This document shows positions 1 through 11,486 of a stretch of 64,000 nt of DNA, in pieces (positions within the stretch are counted from its first letter, which is position 1; every line of letters starts with the position of its first letter). The stretch comes from Ectocarpus siliculosus (Eukaryota > Sar > Phaeophyceae > Ectocarpales > Ectocarpaceae). A program made the translations under genes and the position numbers. The stretch is from NCBI GenBank assembly GCA_000310025.1, contig FN649734.1, positions 2,833,376 to 2,897,375 on the forward strand. Direction: 5' to 3'. The notes under the pieces are model-generated. The model ran no database searches. It worked only from the letters and a program-made list of their open reading frames with translations, and was not told the DNA's origin.

Positions 1-363
1 ACCCGTCTATTACCGTGATCGGTACGTTGCAATAGCCCGTGTGTGTTTCCTTTCCGTGATGACGGTGGATGGCTCGCCCCCGTGGTGCTCGCCCCCACTA
101 GCTCATTTCTTCTTCTTCTATTTCTTCTCTCTTCTCACCTTTCGGCCAACGAAGCGCCAATCAATACAACCATATCATCTGGTCTACAACACAAGTGTAC
201 TTTACAGTCACTCTGTGAGCCTCTGCACACTGTTGCTACACAGTGGCCATTGCCAGGGATACACCTATCACAAAGGTTACATCCCAACACACCAAAACGA
301 ACCGACGGCGCGACATACAAAAAACCGGAAATAATCGTTTTAGAGAGAGACGCAGGATCGCAC
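1..363. other. Intron 6 of gene A or flank, no exon seen
   Basis: This stretch follows the donor of gene A exon 6 (GG/gtgcga on the minus strand). None of the conserved downstream exon sequences of the paralogs was found on either strand. Confidence 0.5.
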
Positions 364-3300
364 CCGTTGAACCCGGAGGAACGCCCAGCGCCCCTTCGTC
401 ATCGTGTGGAAGTCGTTACTCGGGGAGAACTCCCCGAACCAATCGTCGTCGAAGACCATGGAGTCTCCGTAAGAGTCGAGGTCTTCCGTGGCTGCCAATA
501 AGCGAGCAAGGCGACAACGATACGATAGTGATGCTTCACGGTGACTGCGGGAAGGGGACAGGGGAGACAACGCCGCGTACTTGGCCGATCGCACGGTAAA
601 GCTCTCTGGTGACGTGTGTCGATAGCAGTTGCGAGGAATAATCGCCTAGCTAAAATCAAAGAAGGGAGAGACGACGCACCAATACGAGGCAGCCCGGTGA
701 GACCACGAACATGAGCCTTTGACAAGAGCTACTGTAAAATCTGGAGAAAACATACCATCACTCCTTAGAGCTGTCTACACCCAAAAAAAGGCCGAAAATG
801 CCGGAATTTGATGGATTTTGATTTCCAAGTTTCAGAGGTTATGTATGCGGAACACGGCCGGCCCGATCATCCACGAGATCGAAAGTCGCCCAACAGAGGC
901 CAACCAACGTCCATGTTTGGTTCTACATCAATGAAACGGGCTAAACTTAAACGTGCGCATAACGCGCGCCGAAAGAAACCGGATCAGACCCCACAACCTC
1001 CAGGTCTACGCTTCATTTCTGACGTCAACAGCACGTCCATGGACGAGGACTAAAGAGTTTTCAATAGGGTAACCAGCGTCGCGCCCTTTTGACACCTTCA
1101 ATGGAGTATTCCCAGTAGGGGATGGTCACCGAGGGGTCCACCAGCTGCATGGCCTGCTCGAACTGCAGGGTGAATCCCACGTGGTGAGTCATGATGCCTG
1201 CCGAAAGTGCGTCGTACACAGGGATGGGCGCAGGGGATCGGTTTTGGCGATGGCGTGCCCATGCTTCTGCAAGGTGGTACAATAGGCGTTGGGATTTTCC
1301 TCCCAATTCGCGACTGCATGCGACACTCATGGCAAAATCAGCGGAAAGCAGAATGCCAACCGATGTAGTCGTTTTGGCCGACAATGCTTGTCGCACGTCA
1401 TGGATCGTGGTCCCTTCACGCAAGCACGACAGAGAGGAGACATCACAGTGCGAGCGCGGGAGACAGTACAGTGTACGAGCAGTGGCATTGCTCGGCAGCA
1501 TCAGAGCTTGCTGCATGCTGGGTCCAAACACATGGTAAGGCAATTCGGAGTTAGGGAGCTTGTCGGACACAGCGAACGCGTGCCACGAATTTCAAATGCA
1601 CGTGCAGATGGACGCATTGTAGTCAAGGCTTGAAGCTGTTGAGAGTTTCTACGCTCCGCTCACCGGCGTCGTCGTGCCAGTGGTCACAGTCCTTCACACC
1701 AGCACCGTCCAGGTGCAGCTGCACGAAATAATCGATGCCCTGTGTTTTTGAGCGCCATAGCAGAACGGCAATGCGGGAACGATACTCAACAGGTGGAGCA
1801 TTAAATATTAAGACGTTGTAGACACGCGGGCGGCAGAGAACACAGAGCGCTGCGCTTACCGCTCCCAAGTCTCAAGCCTCACGCTTGGACCTTAACACGG
1901 ACGTCAGTTTCCTACGAAACCAGGTGAGAACTTCTATATACATGCTGGGGCACGAAAGACGCAAAATTGCGGTTGAGGTGCACACAACCCTTATACAGCT
2001 GAATATTGAGAGATAACTTTTGAGTGTTCGTCGCGGACGGACGTCAAGAACAAACCGGACATCGTTACCAGGTAAGCAAAGAACAGACACTTGTAGGACC
2101 CGCCCTACCCGTGAAAAACTGTTTATGGTATGCATTACACCGGCCACGAGGAGCCCGGGCTCCATGCAACACTGGTGTTCTGACATAAAACATTGGCACG
2201 CCTCGCTCGCTTCTTTGCCGTGTGCGCACAGCGCTCTGCTCGCGATTTCCCGAGCGTCGTGAAACCACAGTTGGCGTGATAGGAGATGAACGTAAATAAA
2301 TGCATGCTGAGCTGCAACGCGAGGTCTTCTCTCCACGACCGAGCACAAAAAGGCAGGGCGGCGCTACTGAGCAGATGGCTAACCTTGTAGTCGGCCCCGA
2401 ACTGCTGGACCCCTTCCGATGTCGGCAGTCGGTAGAGAGTCTCCAAGGCATCGAAAAAGGCAACTCGATCGGAGCTGTGCAGGGTGCGGATCTCCCGCCG
2501 CACGTACTGCCCACGGCAGCAGTAGTCGCGCGGACGGGGTGCGACAAAACGGGCAACAAATTAATTGCGAACAATCATCTACGTGGGCTCGAAAGGTCCC
2601 GACATACACATACAGACAGTTAGCGCCCGCGATCAAGAAACACAATTTTTGGGTCTAGGCTCAACTTCGTACTTCGTCACCACCGTCGAGCATAGATAGG
2701 TCGTAAGACATGGTTTATTGGGGTGATTCTCAGTCGATTTTCTTTCGTAAGCAAGCATGTATGTATTTATCGCCCAAATCTGAGCACTTGTTTCTCGAAG
2801 GTTTGTTTCTTACAGTAGTCGCGGGCGCTACACTCTGTATGCGACAAGGCACTTTACGCACTTCATCTTACAGGCTACAACGTGGTTGTGATTTGGGAGT
2901 CTGTCCGATGCGATTCGAGCAACCTACAGTACCCGGTCGCCCCGGTGGTCTAGTGGGTAGTACCCTCACACCCTACTAAGGGCCAGGTCACGGGTTCGAG
3001 TCCAGGCAAAGTGAGTTATTTTTCTCACTAAATAAATCCTGGTCTAAGTTGGAAGCGACGCACTGCAAAGCTCGTTGTTAGTATAACTAGATCGACTTCA
3101 TAAGTCGCGAGGGAAGGGATTGCGGTACCCTTCTCGCGATAAGAGTATCTCAGGCAGGAACCGCAGGAGGGGGTCCAACCCCCCCCTCCTATGTGACCCT
3201 TGTTGGGTCATCGAGCTAGTAGAAGTGGAGGATGGGGGCCAAAGGGACACGACAGAGTCCAATGATGTGAGAAAAAAAAAAAAGTAGGCTTAGCGACGGG

Positions 3301-5392
3301 GGTAGACAGCGCTGCGGCACGGATTAATATATAGATATTGTGCAAACTCTAGCAACTATATAAGTCTCCTAAAAACCGAAAAATGCTTAATTACTTGAGA
3401 TTGTATGGATTAAATAAATTTGCCAGAGCGGTGGCAAATGTGATAGGATTCGTAGAAGAACTGTTCCTCCGTACACGATTTCACTCATACAGAAGCCGGG
3501 CTGCACTGACTGACACCGGCACCAAAGCTATTCGTTGTTTTTTTGCTGTTGAGAAAGGAGTTTTTCACAAAAAATTGTATCGAAGAGTGGGCCGCGTGTG
3601 TGCTAGGGGACAGAATCATGTCCGTGAGCTAACCCGCCTTGAGGTCGATTCCCCCAACATTTGGCGATTTTTGCAAATGGCCATAGAGCGTCGACCGCAA
3701 GGCGCTTGCGCCCGAAATATTGATCTTGCCTCCATATCGTCTCCCCAAAACCAAAAGCATTCCCCAAACCAAAAACAAATAATTAATTAAATAAACACAC
3801 CCCATATATATATTGTGATAGTTTTTGTTTCGGTTTGATGCCGTTTTTGTCGGGGCATGCGTTCTTCGCTGACGTCGTGAAATCCAACCACGTACGTACA
3901 CGCCACGACCAATATACCGTAAGATTCCGGTTGAACACTCTGTAGGCTCAAAACAAAACAACTTTCCGCACATAACCAAGAACCGATGCTCCTGTAAGGA
4001 GTCCAATGCCAAAACCTGTGTATGAGGTCCACCGGAAAAAAAGTAAGTAGATGTTCATATTCATACATCTACATAATACCCTTCGAAGGAGTATTTAGCT
4101 CGATGCGTCCATAGTCTAGAGCTGATCCCACATGTAGTCCAACTTTGCACTCAAGGATAAATGTTACGTGAAGAGCCTTGGCAAAGGGCGGTAGAGAACG
4201 CAACACGACTGTTGTGTACCTGTGATTACCTGTGAAATAAACTTTCAATTAAACTTTCACGATATATCGTGGGTTGGTACCGGCAGCTACATAAATAGCG
4301 GGACATACATGTACTCCTCGCATGTATGCACATGTACTGCTGTGTTAGCACCTTCGAACGCGCACGAATGGTGTGCTCTCTCTCACCTTGACCATGATGT
4401 ATGTGTGGAGGGTGTGACGCTCGCCCGTAGAAGTCACGGTCTGGGTGAGCATGATGTCCTTTCGACCCGGCTCGGTGAAGGTGAACTCGATTTCCCTGTT
4501 TGTGGCACACAAAAGTATTCCCGTGTTTCGCACAGTCTACAGCAGTCGCAACGACCGCCCCACCACATATTGTGCACATTGAACATCGATGTATCGACCA
4601 GCCGAGCATCCTCTTCGATGTGATAACTACTGCATGCATGTATGTACAGCAGTACTGCTGTAGTCTGCCACAGAGCTCTTGAGTTGAAAAAGGCCGCAAG
4701 GTGGTGTGTTGCTATTAGTAGAGGCTAAAGAGTGTATACGACTACAACTTCCCCCAGCTTGTGAACGCGGTGCTACTTGTCGGGAACCATGGGTACTTTT
4801 CAGGATATATCCTTTTTTTGTGGACTTGTATTCTCTCGCCGTTGGCCGCGTATACCCCTGAACAAGTACTGCTGCTGTATGTCGAGACGATAGTTTGCGC
4901 CTCGTCAAACCATGTAGTCTTCTATAGTCTACATACATACCTGCCCTGCACCGATGCCCCATTCTCGTTCGGTAGCGTCCACAAGAAGACGTCGTTATCG
5001 GGATTCCCAACTTCTGAATCCGCGCGCAGGACGGTGGCTCGGTGCGGCTCGGCCAAGTGTGCCCAGGGCGACCATGCGATATCCGGATAGTCGTTTGTAG
5101 CCGTAAGGGATAGGACGGAAGTCTCTTCGTCGCGGACCTGTGCGTGCGGTGACGTGTTATCCTCCTCACCGCCCGATGGTGAGGCACCTGTTGATGGCGC
5201 GCTCGCCGTCCCTCCGCCGGAAGCTCGTCCTCGCTGCTCCTCCTCCTGCCGCTGTTGAGGGACGTCACGGTGATCACGGTGGTCGTTGCCGAGACCGAAT
5301 GTTGGAAGGGCGACTACCGATGATGGGAATGGCTTCGGAGTTGCGCCACAGATGAGTAGCAGACCCACGACACTCCGCATGGTCATCACCAT
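364..5392 (-). CDS. Gene A: secreted tyrosinase-like type-3 copper protein, 3' part outside window
   Basis: Six exons are visible on the minus strand: 5392-4941, 4495-4387, 2506-2384, 1739-1664, 1197-1096 and 491-364. Each has AG/GT borders and compatible phase, giving 330 codons. Exon 1 encodes a short hydrophobic leader (MRSVVGLLL) after start codons at 5392, 5386 and 5380. A long Pro/Ser/Glu/Arg-rich linker follows, then a conserved N-terminal block containing WAHLAEPHRATVLRA. Exon 4 (YFVQLHLDG...CDHWH) and exon 5 (THHVGF...PSVTIPYWEY) form the CuA site typical of tyrosinase/hemocyanin-type proteins. The next expected exon (DAWDYVHNPYG in the paralogs) is absent from positions 1-363, so the CuB half must lie left of the window or be lost. 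Intron 2 (1.9 kb) holds a SINE and a second repeat. No internal stops were seen. The closest relative here is gene B, by exon layout and linker style. Confidence 0.85.
2933..3330 (+). repeat. tRNA-derived SINE-like repeat, copy 1
   Basis: The head has a pol III A box (GGTGGTCTAGTGGG, about 2943-2956) and a B box (GGTTCGAGTCC, 2993-3003). The body has the motif gaaccgcaggaggggg near 3158 and a 12-base A run at 3272-3283, followed by gtagacagcgctg. All of these recur in the same order at 33465-33822. The cloverleaf is not intact (poor acceptor pairing), so this is not a tRNA gene. It lies in intron 2 of gene A, antisense to the gene. Confidence 0.7.
3355..3792 (-). repeat. Dispersed repeat R2, copy 1 (inverted relative to 24.4 kb copy)
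   Basis: About 430 bases matching the reverse complement of 24411-24835 over most of their length, including the ATTAATTAATT edge, the tract around cattccccaaacc, and the stretch reading gcactgactgacacc. Divergence is visible as scattered substitutions and small indels. No coding potential was recognised. It may be a MITE or an LTR fragment. It sits in intron 2 of gene A, next to the SINE. Confidence 0.75.
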
Positions 5393-6970
5393 GTATGAAT
5401 CTCTGCTGAGAGCAGTCCTGGTGCAACACGCCAGCAACGAAGGATGGATCCGCGTGCAGTAAGTAACGAAGGTGTTTTGGAATTGTGCGATGGATGGGTT
5501 CTCTTTTGCGTGACAGGACGGCAGTGCGGGGTTGCGGGGTTTTCGAGTTTGGGGCGGGACAGCCGAGTAAATTTGTCCGATGCATTACGGAATTAAAAAA
5601 AAAAAACACAAACACAGAAAGACTACCCATTCGACATACATAACAGCACAGCAGACAGCAGACAACCAAATCGAAGACACACTTTGCCACATCTTTTCGG
5701 AAGAAGAGACTTCTCGTAAGCTTTCTCCTACAACTCAAGGAAAAATAAATACACGCACAGAAAGACTATACCATTCGATAACCCACAGCAGTCGAACACA
5801 ACTTGCCACGATACTCAGAAGCAGAAGCTCATCAGAAGCTTTGATCGGGCCGCATCCCCAACTGCCAGAAACCAGAAGAAACACAAAAATTCACAAAATC
5901 ACAGCGGGGCGGGGGACGGAGACAACCGTCTACAGCTGACATCACCAACCGCCAACACCCCCAAAACCCTCAAGCTTCATGTACTGCTCCTACACTGCAG
6001 CATGATGACGCAGGTTTGGGAGCTGGGTACAGAGTAGATCAATTCGGAGAGATAGCTACCATGCTGCAAGTGTGGTGTTGCACAACCACTCAAACGAAAC
6101 AGGTAGGTGTACATGTAGTAGTGCGGTCTGTGGGGTACCGAGAGTTTCAACCCCGTATCACAAGAGTCTCGCCTGCAGTCCTCGGCCGGGACAGCGCCTC
6201 TCTACCTTTCTTCCTTTACCACGATAGCTCGACGCTATGCCATGCATGTATGTCCTCGGCCGGGAAAGCGCCTCTCTCTCTGCCTCTCTCTGTCTCCCTC
6301 TGTCTCGCCGGGCTGCCCTCTCCGGTCGGCCGCCTGATTCGTTTGTGGTTCGCACACGCATTTTCGAAGAAATAGTTCACGCACGAAAAGTTCCGCTGGC
6401 CCCATCATGTCCATGTGTCCATGAGAACTGCGTGCAACGGATATATCTACAAGTGCTAGATAGGACCATGGTGGAGAGCTACTGTATCCCCTAGCCAATA
6501 CAGCAGCCAGCGGCGCTGACTTTGGTCACACAACTGTGTAGTCTGGAGAACATCTTGTATACGTCTTGCAAGGCTACAACAGCGGCACGGTTGTTCTTCC
6601 GAGAGAAAATTCCTGGAAATTTCTTCCAGGTCACCGAAGAGTGGTGGTACGCATATGCACCTCTTGATCACAGGTGCACGCTAACCTAAGCATACTGAGT
6701 AGCTTTGAAATCATACACCATCTGTTTGCGGCCTTGCCACACATGTATTGACTGATATTTGTGTCGGCGATGTATCATCTCGTTACAAATGAAGAACAAT
6801 TCAAAATCAATATCCGTGGTTCTTCACGCAAGCAAGTGACTAATAGGACGCCTCGGATGTTGTGGACCGCCTAAGCAGGATTCTAAGATCTAGATGTTGT
6901 TGTTTTCACACCGTTCCGTCCGAGTGACGACGACGCGGTTTAATGAAAAAATTGCAATAATACGGTAGAT
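5393..6970. other. Upstream flank of gene A, no gene recognised
   Basis: This is the 5' flank of gene A. It contains an imperfect direct repeat: the phrase acagaaagactaccattcgat occurs near 5612 and again near 5758, with related text near 11283. It also has a short duplicated block (tcctcggccgggaaagcgcctctct) near 6179 and 6251 followed by CT-rich sequence. No open frame here resembles a known family. Confidence 0.5.
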
Positions 6971-7476
6971 GTTGTTGTTGTTGTTGTTGTTGTTGTTGTC
7001 TTCACATTAAAACCGTTGCGTTCTCTCTACCCATTACCTTCTGCTGTCCGTACTACATAGGCTAACACTTGACGCGGTCGATTTCTCTGTGGTCACAGAC
7101 TAACATACCCAAGAGACGTATACTAAGAAAATAAAATGGACCCGAAGGGTACGCAAGTCAATAGAAATCAACGACAGATAGTCTATGTAGACACTCCGTT
7201 CGCCTCTACACGCTATGCGAGGTGGCAAAAGACTGGAAAATAGAAAGAGAAAGAAAAAGAAAAAGAAAAAGAGCAGCTGGGGAAAAGGGGAAGAGAAAGA
7301 GTAAGACACAGAGAAAGACACACGCCAGAGTCACTACCGAAGCGACAAACAAACAAAAGAACAGAGCAACACCAGACAGCACAAAGCAACACAAGGCGGG
7401 CCACATGAGACAGCAAATGCACGTCATCGTCCGTTGGGGGTTGGTTTGTGCAATGGTGCAGTGCCGCGGGGGGGGG
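6971..7476. repeat. Dispersed repeat R1, copy 1
   Basis: It begins with (GTT)9-10, continues with cttcacattaaaacc, ggacccgaagggt, atcaacgacagatagtc and a purine-rich GAAAAAG tract. It ends at gcaatggtgcagtgcc followed by a G run. The same order is found at 52237-52778 inside intron 2 of gene D. On the minus strand the element would end in a (CAA)n tail, as many non-LTR elements do. Its TG...CA edges would also suit an LTR. Class unresolved. Confidence 0.75.
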
Positions 7477-8464
7477 ATAAGTCAATCAAGGGGTTCAATC
7501 CAGCACCACAGCATTTCGCGCCCCTCGGTCCGCCTCTTCGCGTTTCCTGTTTTTCCTCGCCGTCTCGTCCGTCTGCTGCACCCCTCTCGCCCCAGTGGTT
7601 GTTGCCGTGTCCGTGCTGTTGCCGGGCTTCTTGTTTCGTTTGAGCGCTCGTTGTCGATATATGGAAGGGAAACCCGACGTCCGGGCAAAACCTGAAGAAA
7701 CCCTACCACCACAAAAACCGCTGCAAACACGGCGGATGTACAACGGCCAAGGGGAAGACAAGAACACCAGAGATCGCGAAGAACAATGTTCCCCCGGACG
7801 AAAGTCTCCCAACGCCCCCTACTCCTGCCATAGGTACACAGACCGCGACAGTAAAGCGAGATGGCATTGTCTTTCCCCGTATGGTATACATGACCCCTGC
7901 CAAGTGCTAAAATTGCTACAGCTACTCCGGCAAATTCATCAACTCTCGCCGGTGGTACTGCAGACTGGCCCCTGCTGAGGGTCTTGGTCAGGAGGTCTAC
8001 GTGTTGCTCCGTTGTCGTAAAGAACTTGACCGAAATATCTGCCGATCTAAACAACGAGAACGTCGACACCCACATCATGCTGTCGATGGCCTCCCTAACC
8101 GGCCTCTCCCCTCTCTCTTCGCCATCTCGCTTCGGTCCTATGGGGGATTGGGTACACTCAGCTCCAGTGACGCCAGGGCTGTCGCGAAGGCGTCTGTCGA
8201 GTTGAGCATCAGGTCCTCCGCGCCCAGCAGGAAGTCCTCCGCCTCTTGGCGCGCGGAGTAGGCCTCCTCCGCGCGCTCGTACAGCAGCTCTCGCACCACC
8301 TTCGCCTCCAGCCCTTCCGCCACGTGAAGTACCGCCGAGAGCATCCAACGGGTGAGCTTCTCCGTGCTGTTGATGGGCAGGCTCGCCACCGAGGCGAACA
8401 GGGCTTCGACACTTGTCGGCGACGGCGGCGACGGTGACTCATACCTCGGGTTTCGGTGACGGTT

Positions 8465-8610
8465 CTACCTGGTGCGACGGCTGGTGAGTTCGACCGGCTT
8501 GTCGAAGCGGGCGAGCATCCGGGCCTCTGGCCCACGGAGCGCCGGGAGATCCGTCTCGCTGTCGCTGTCGCTGTTGCTGCTGCTGCCGCTGCCGCTGTCG
8601 CTGCCGCTGC

Positions 8611-8641
<31 letters not shown>

Positions 8642-9214
8642 GCTGCTGCTGCGGCGGTCGTCCTCGCCGTCGCCCACATCGGCCATGCCGGCCGACGTGG
8701 TAGACGGGGCGATGCTCGCACCCTCCCTGGTCAAGGGGGCGCCATCGCCTGCGTCGCCCGTTCCCGACTCCTGGGGCGCGGCCGGCGCCGGCGCCGGCGC
8801 ATTGCGCGCGGGCGGCCCCGCGGCCTCCGGGGCTGCCGTCGTGCCAAGGTTGAAACTTGGTCCTCCATCCACAAGTTCTCCCTCCGCCCTCCCTCCACCT
8901 TGGCCCGACGCGCCCTCCCCGACCTCGTCAACTCCAGTCACGAGCTCCTCTTCCTCCTCTGCGATGGGTGGCAGCGACTGGAGCAGTGTGGTGGGGGCGG
9001 CGGGTACGGGTTGCCAGGTGAGGTTGCGAGTGGTGATCGCTTGGCGTTTTTCGTTCAGGGTGCACACGCAATCACGGTTGTGGTTAATTTCCGGGCCGAG
9101 GTAGCAACACTTTTGGGTTTTCGGCTCGGACTTGTGTGTGCGCTTGACCGTGCGTACGGCGGGTTTGAGGAACGGGTACGTCACCCCCGGCGCGGGCGGG
9201 TGCCCGTGACACAT
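8465..9214 (-). pseudogene. copia integrase C-terminus and Ser-Asp-rich linker
   Basis: The start of the frame reads KTQKCCYLGPEINHNRDCV and TTRNLTW, which is the integrase C-terminal pattern in copia polyproteins. It continues into an acidic, Ala/Pro-rich linker and a run of alternating Ser, Asp and Gly encoded by a CTGTCG-type microsatellite (about 8562-8650). The usual reverse transcriptase does not follow. Confidence 0.7.
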
Positions 9215-9416
9215 CTCGTACGGCGATTTCTTCTCTTGGTTGGATGTGGTAGAGGTGCAGTTCAGGGCTGGCCTCGGCCCAAAGGGAGGGGCAGTTCGGT
9301 GCTCCGGGGAAAAGAGTTGGCGCTTGGATACGGGCGGCTAGTGCTGCACCCTTGATCAGACCCAGTGCTCTCTCAGCTACACCGTTGTATTCTGGGCTGT
9401 GTGCAGGGGTGAACTC

Positions 9417-9915
9417 CTATTTGATGCAGTACTTCCGGCACACCCTTCCGAGCTCTCCCTGAAAAACCTCTCCTCCGTTGTCAGATCTCATGACCATGAC
9501 CTCGGACGGGGCGCCGTCTGCCCGGTTTTGTGCTAGGTACCTCTCGAATGCCTCAGCGGCGTCTGACTTGTGTTTCAAGAAATAGACGCGGTTCCACCTT
9601 GTGTAGTCGTCTTTGACAATGACAATGAGAGTGTACCACTTCCACCCAAGCTCTGCACCTTGCTTTCTCATTCAAATCCACAAAAAATCGCTGCAGTTTC
9701 TTATCTGCCTGGGTCGACGTCTTGTTGGGGATGGGCTTGGAAAGCCCCTTCGCCGTCGAGCACCCCAGGCACTCCCGGAGCTCGCCCACCCGCGTCGTCC
9801 CTTGCTGCCTCGCCGTGTTCTTCAGCAGCACCTCGCTCGTTGGAGTGACCGTGGGCGCAGTGAAAGCCGTTGATGTCAACGGGGGTGCTGGGCGCTTTCG
9901 CGTTGCCAGGAGCAA
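9417..9915 (-). pseudogene. copia integrase catalytic core, frameshifted
   Basis: The segment 9915-9553 carries the pre-integrase part (LRECLGCSTAKGLSKPIPNK, then FFVDLNEK). After a frame change, 9671-9417 reads VKDDYTRWNRVYFLKHKSDA and then RSDNGGEVFQGELGRVC. These match the copia integrase core, including the D of RSDNGGE. The break between the two frames lies near 9660. Confidence 0.85.
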
Positions 9916-10175
9916 TTATGGCACAGGCTTGTTCGGAGTGTGTACAGAAACCGTTCTGGACGTACAGGTAAACTCACCGAGGGAAGTACACCGACTTCCC
10001 TTCCTCTCTCTCCAACTCTAACTGTTTGTTGACGGTTTTGGTTTCGAATCAGTCGTCGAAGAGGGACGTGAGAAACACTAGATAGTAGTGCAATCGAGAA
10101 CGTGTGCTACCCGTTTCAACAACAGGTCGGTGGTCCCTTCGCTCGAGCTGACGGTTACCACTACGTCGCCGTACC

Positions 10176-10475
10176 CTACGATAGGGAAGTTTTCTCCGGC
10201 GGCGAGCGCACACGTCGATCACACTCCTCGTAACGAACGAAAACATCAGAGTTCGCGAACACCTGGGTGGTAGCTCTGGTATCGGCAACATACCTCCCCC
10301 GCCTGGCCTGCTCTACACCCCCTCGACCAACGACTCTGTTACACTCGCCTGCGAATTCACCGACCACCAGCGCCTCTTCTGCCACGTTCAGTGGCGTTGT
10401 GTCCGCAGACGCCCCCTTCGCCGGCAAGTTCACCACGAGCACTGCCTCCTCTTGTCGTGTCCGTAGCCCTGGCAC
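10176..10475 (-). pseudogene. copia protease-like fragment
   Basis: This overlaps the end of the gag frame in another frame. It contains YVADTRATTQVFANSDVFV at the position where copia elements have the aspartic protease signature (usually D-S-G-A-T). Here the motif reads DTRATTQ, so the catalytic Gly is gone. The call rests on position and this motif only. Confidence 0.5.
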
Positions 10476-10945
10476 TTCTCACGTCGCACGGGCTCGCTCT
10501 CGAAGCTGGCTGCTATCTGGTGACCCTTCTTCCCGCACCGGACGCAGCGACCGCGCAAGCTACCGACACCCCCGTCGCCGCCTCCGGCGCCTCCTTTCCC
10601 CTTCTGGTTGCCACCGCCAGCGCCGCCGCTCCCCTTGCGGCGGCCGCTGTTGCCGTGGCCTGGCGCTCCTCCCCCGCTGCTACCGTCACTCGCGAGGAGG
10701 GCAAGCTCCGCCTTGCGCTGGCCCCTCGAGGCCTTCCTCCCCTCCGGGAGGCTCGCGTGCACCGTGTTCACGATCCTGACGATCTCGCCGCTGTCCAGCA
10801 TCGTTGCCATCTCCAACACAAACTTCGCTTGTTGGTACTCGGGTGGGAGGGCGTCGACGAAGTGTGCGAGAACAAAGGGTGCGTCAGTGTTGAGCCCTTT
10901 GTCGCGCAGGCGTGAGTACAGCAGCGCGAGCGTGAGCACCATCAT
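10430..10945 (-). pseudogene. copia gag fragment with CCHC zinc knuckle
   Basis: The open frame encodes a copia gag-type segment (LNTDAPFVLAHFVDALPPEY, EIVRIVNTV), a Gly/Lys-rich basic stretch, and the zinc knuckle CVRCGKKGH. The knuckle would bind genomic RNA in an active element. The copia order (gag, then protease, then integrase) supports the call. The N-terminal gag part upstream of 10945 was not recognised. Confidence 0.75.
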
Positions 10946-11339
10946 CCTCGGCAGTTCGCTGGCCTATCATGCGCGGTGCAATGTCGTCATATCAACCGGT
11001 GTGTTAGTTGTCACCCGAAAGATCCTTGTATTGTGTTGAAGGTGGTGTAGAGAGCACAGACAAGATGAAGGGTAGCACACAACCACTCAATACCGGTGCG
11101 AAAAAATGTGCATGCATAATCTTTCATTAATTCTTGTTGCGTCCTTTCGACGCCAGTTGGGTTTGTAAGAAGAAACGGCAAGCAAAGACGGACAACCATC
11201 GGCTACAATACTCAATGTGATGTAGAGAGTAGTGTAATAGGATTAAAAAACGACGTTACTAGGGAAATCATGCCAACACAGAAGAAATACTACCCGTTCG
11301 ATATATAACCACAGTCGAAGGGATGTGTTGAAGTCTTTG

Positions 11340-11486
11340 TAGTGATATGTGTAGGCGGAACAAAGATAATTATTCCTTCTACAATGTGCGGGGAGATGTA
11401 ACTCCCCGTGGAAGGATAAAACAGGGGACAGGATCTAGTAGCTGCTTGAGCAGCGGAATCCGCCCCCCTGCTGTTGTCAGTCCTCT
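11340..11486 (+). repeat. Dispersed repeat R3, copy 1
   Basis: About 140 bases that recur at 24829-24965 in the same orientation. Shared text includes taggcggaacaaag, attccttcta, aggataaaac, a tagt/tcgctgc block and gctgttgtcagtcctcta. At 24.8 kb it directly abuts R2, so R2 and R3 may be parts of one element. Confidence 0.75.

Larger units (their letters stand above)
7900..10945 (-). mobile_element. Decayed Ty1/copia retrotransposon lacking reverse transcriptase
   Basis: On the minus strand, from high to low coordinates, there is a gag-like segment with a zinc knuckle (10945-10430), a protease-like segment (10475-10176), a copia-type integrase in two frames (9915-9417), the integrase C-terminal segment plus a linker (9214-8465), and a short RNase H tail with the motif TTEQHVDLLTKTL (near 8030). 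The RVT_2 reverse transcriptase, about 240 residues in copia elements, is missing. Frames are shifted relative to each other, so the element is dead. I could not define flanking LTRs with confidence. Confidence 0.8.

Noticed and set aside
2933-3010. Functional tRNA gene
   Set aside because: A and B boxes are present but the acceptor and anticodon stems do not form, and a SINE body follows.
7482-8348. 288-codon minus-strand open frame as a gene
   Set aside because: Only about 45 residues match the copia RNase H tail. The rest is frame-shifted GC-rich text and untranslated element sequence.
8456-9355. 299-codon plus-strand open frame rich in Ala/Val
   Set aside because: It is antisense to the copia integrase linker and its Ala/Val run comes from the CTGTCG microsatellite. 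The minus strand carries the real motifs.
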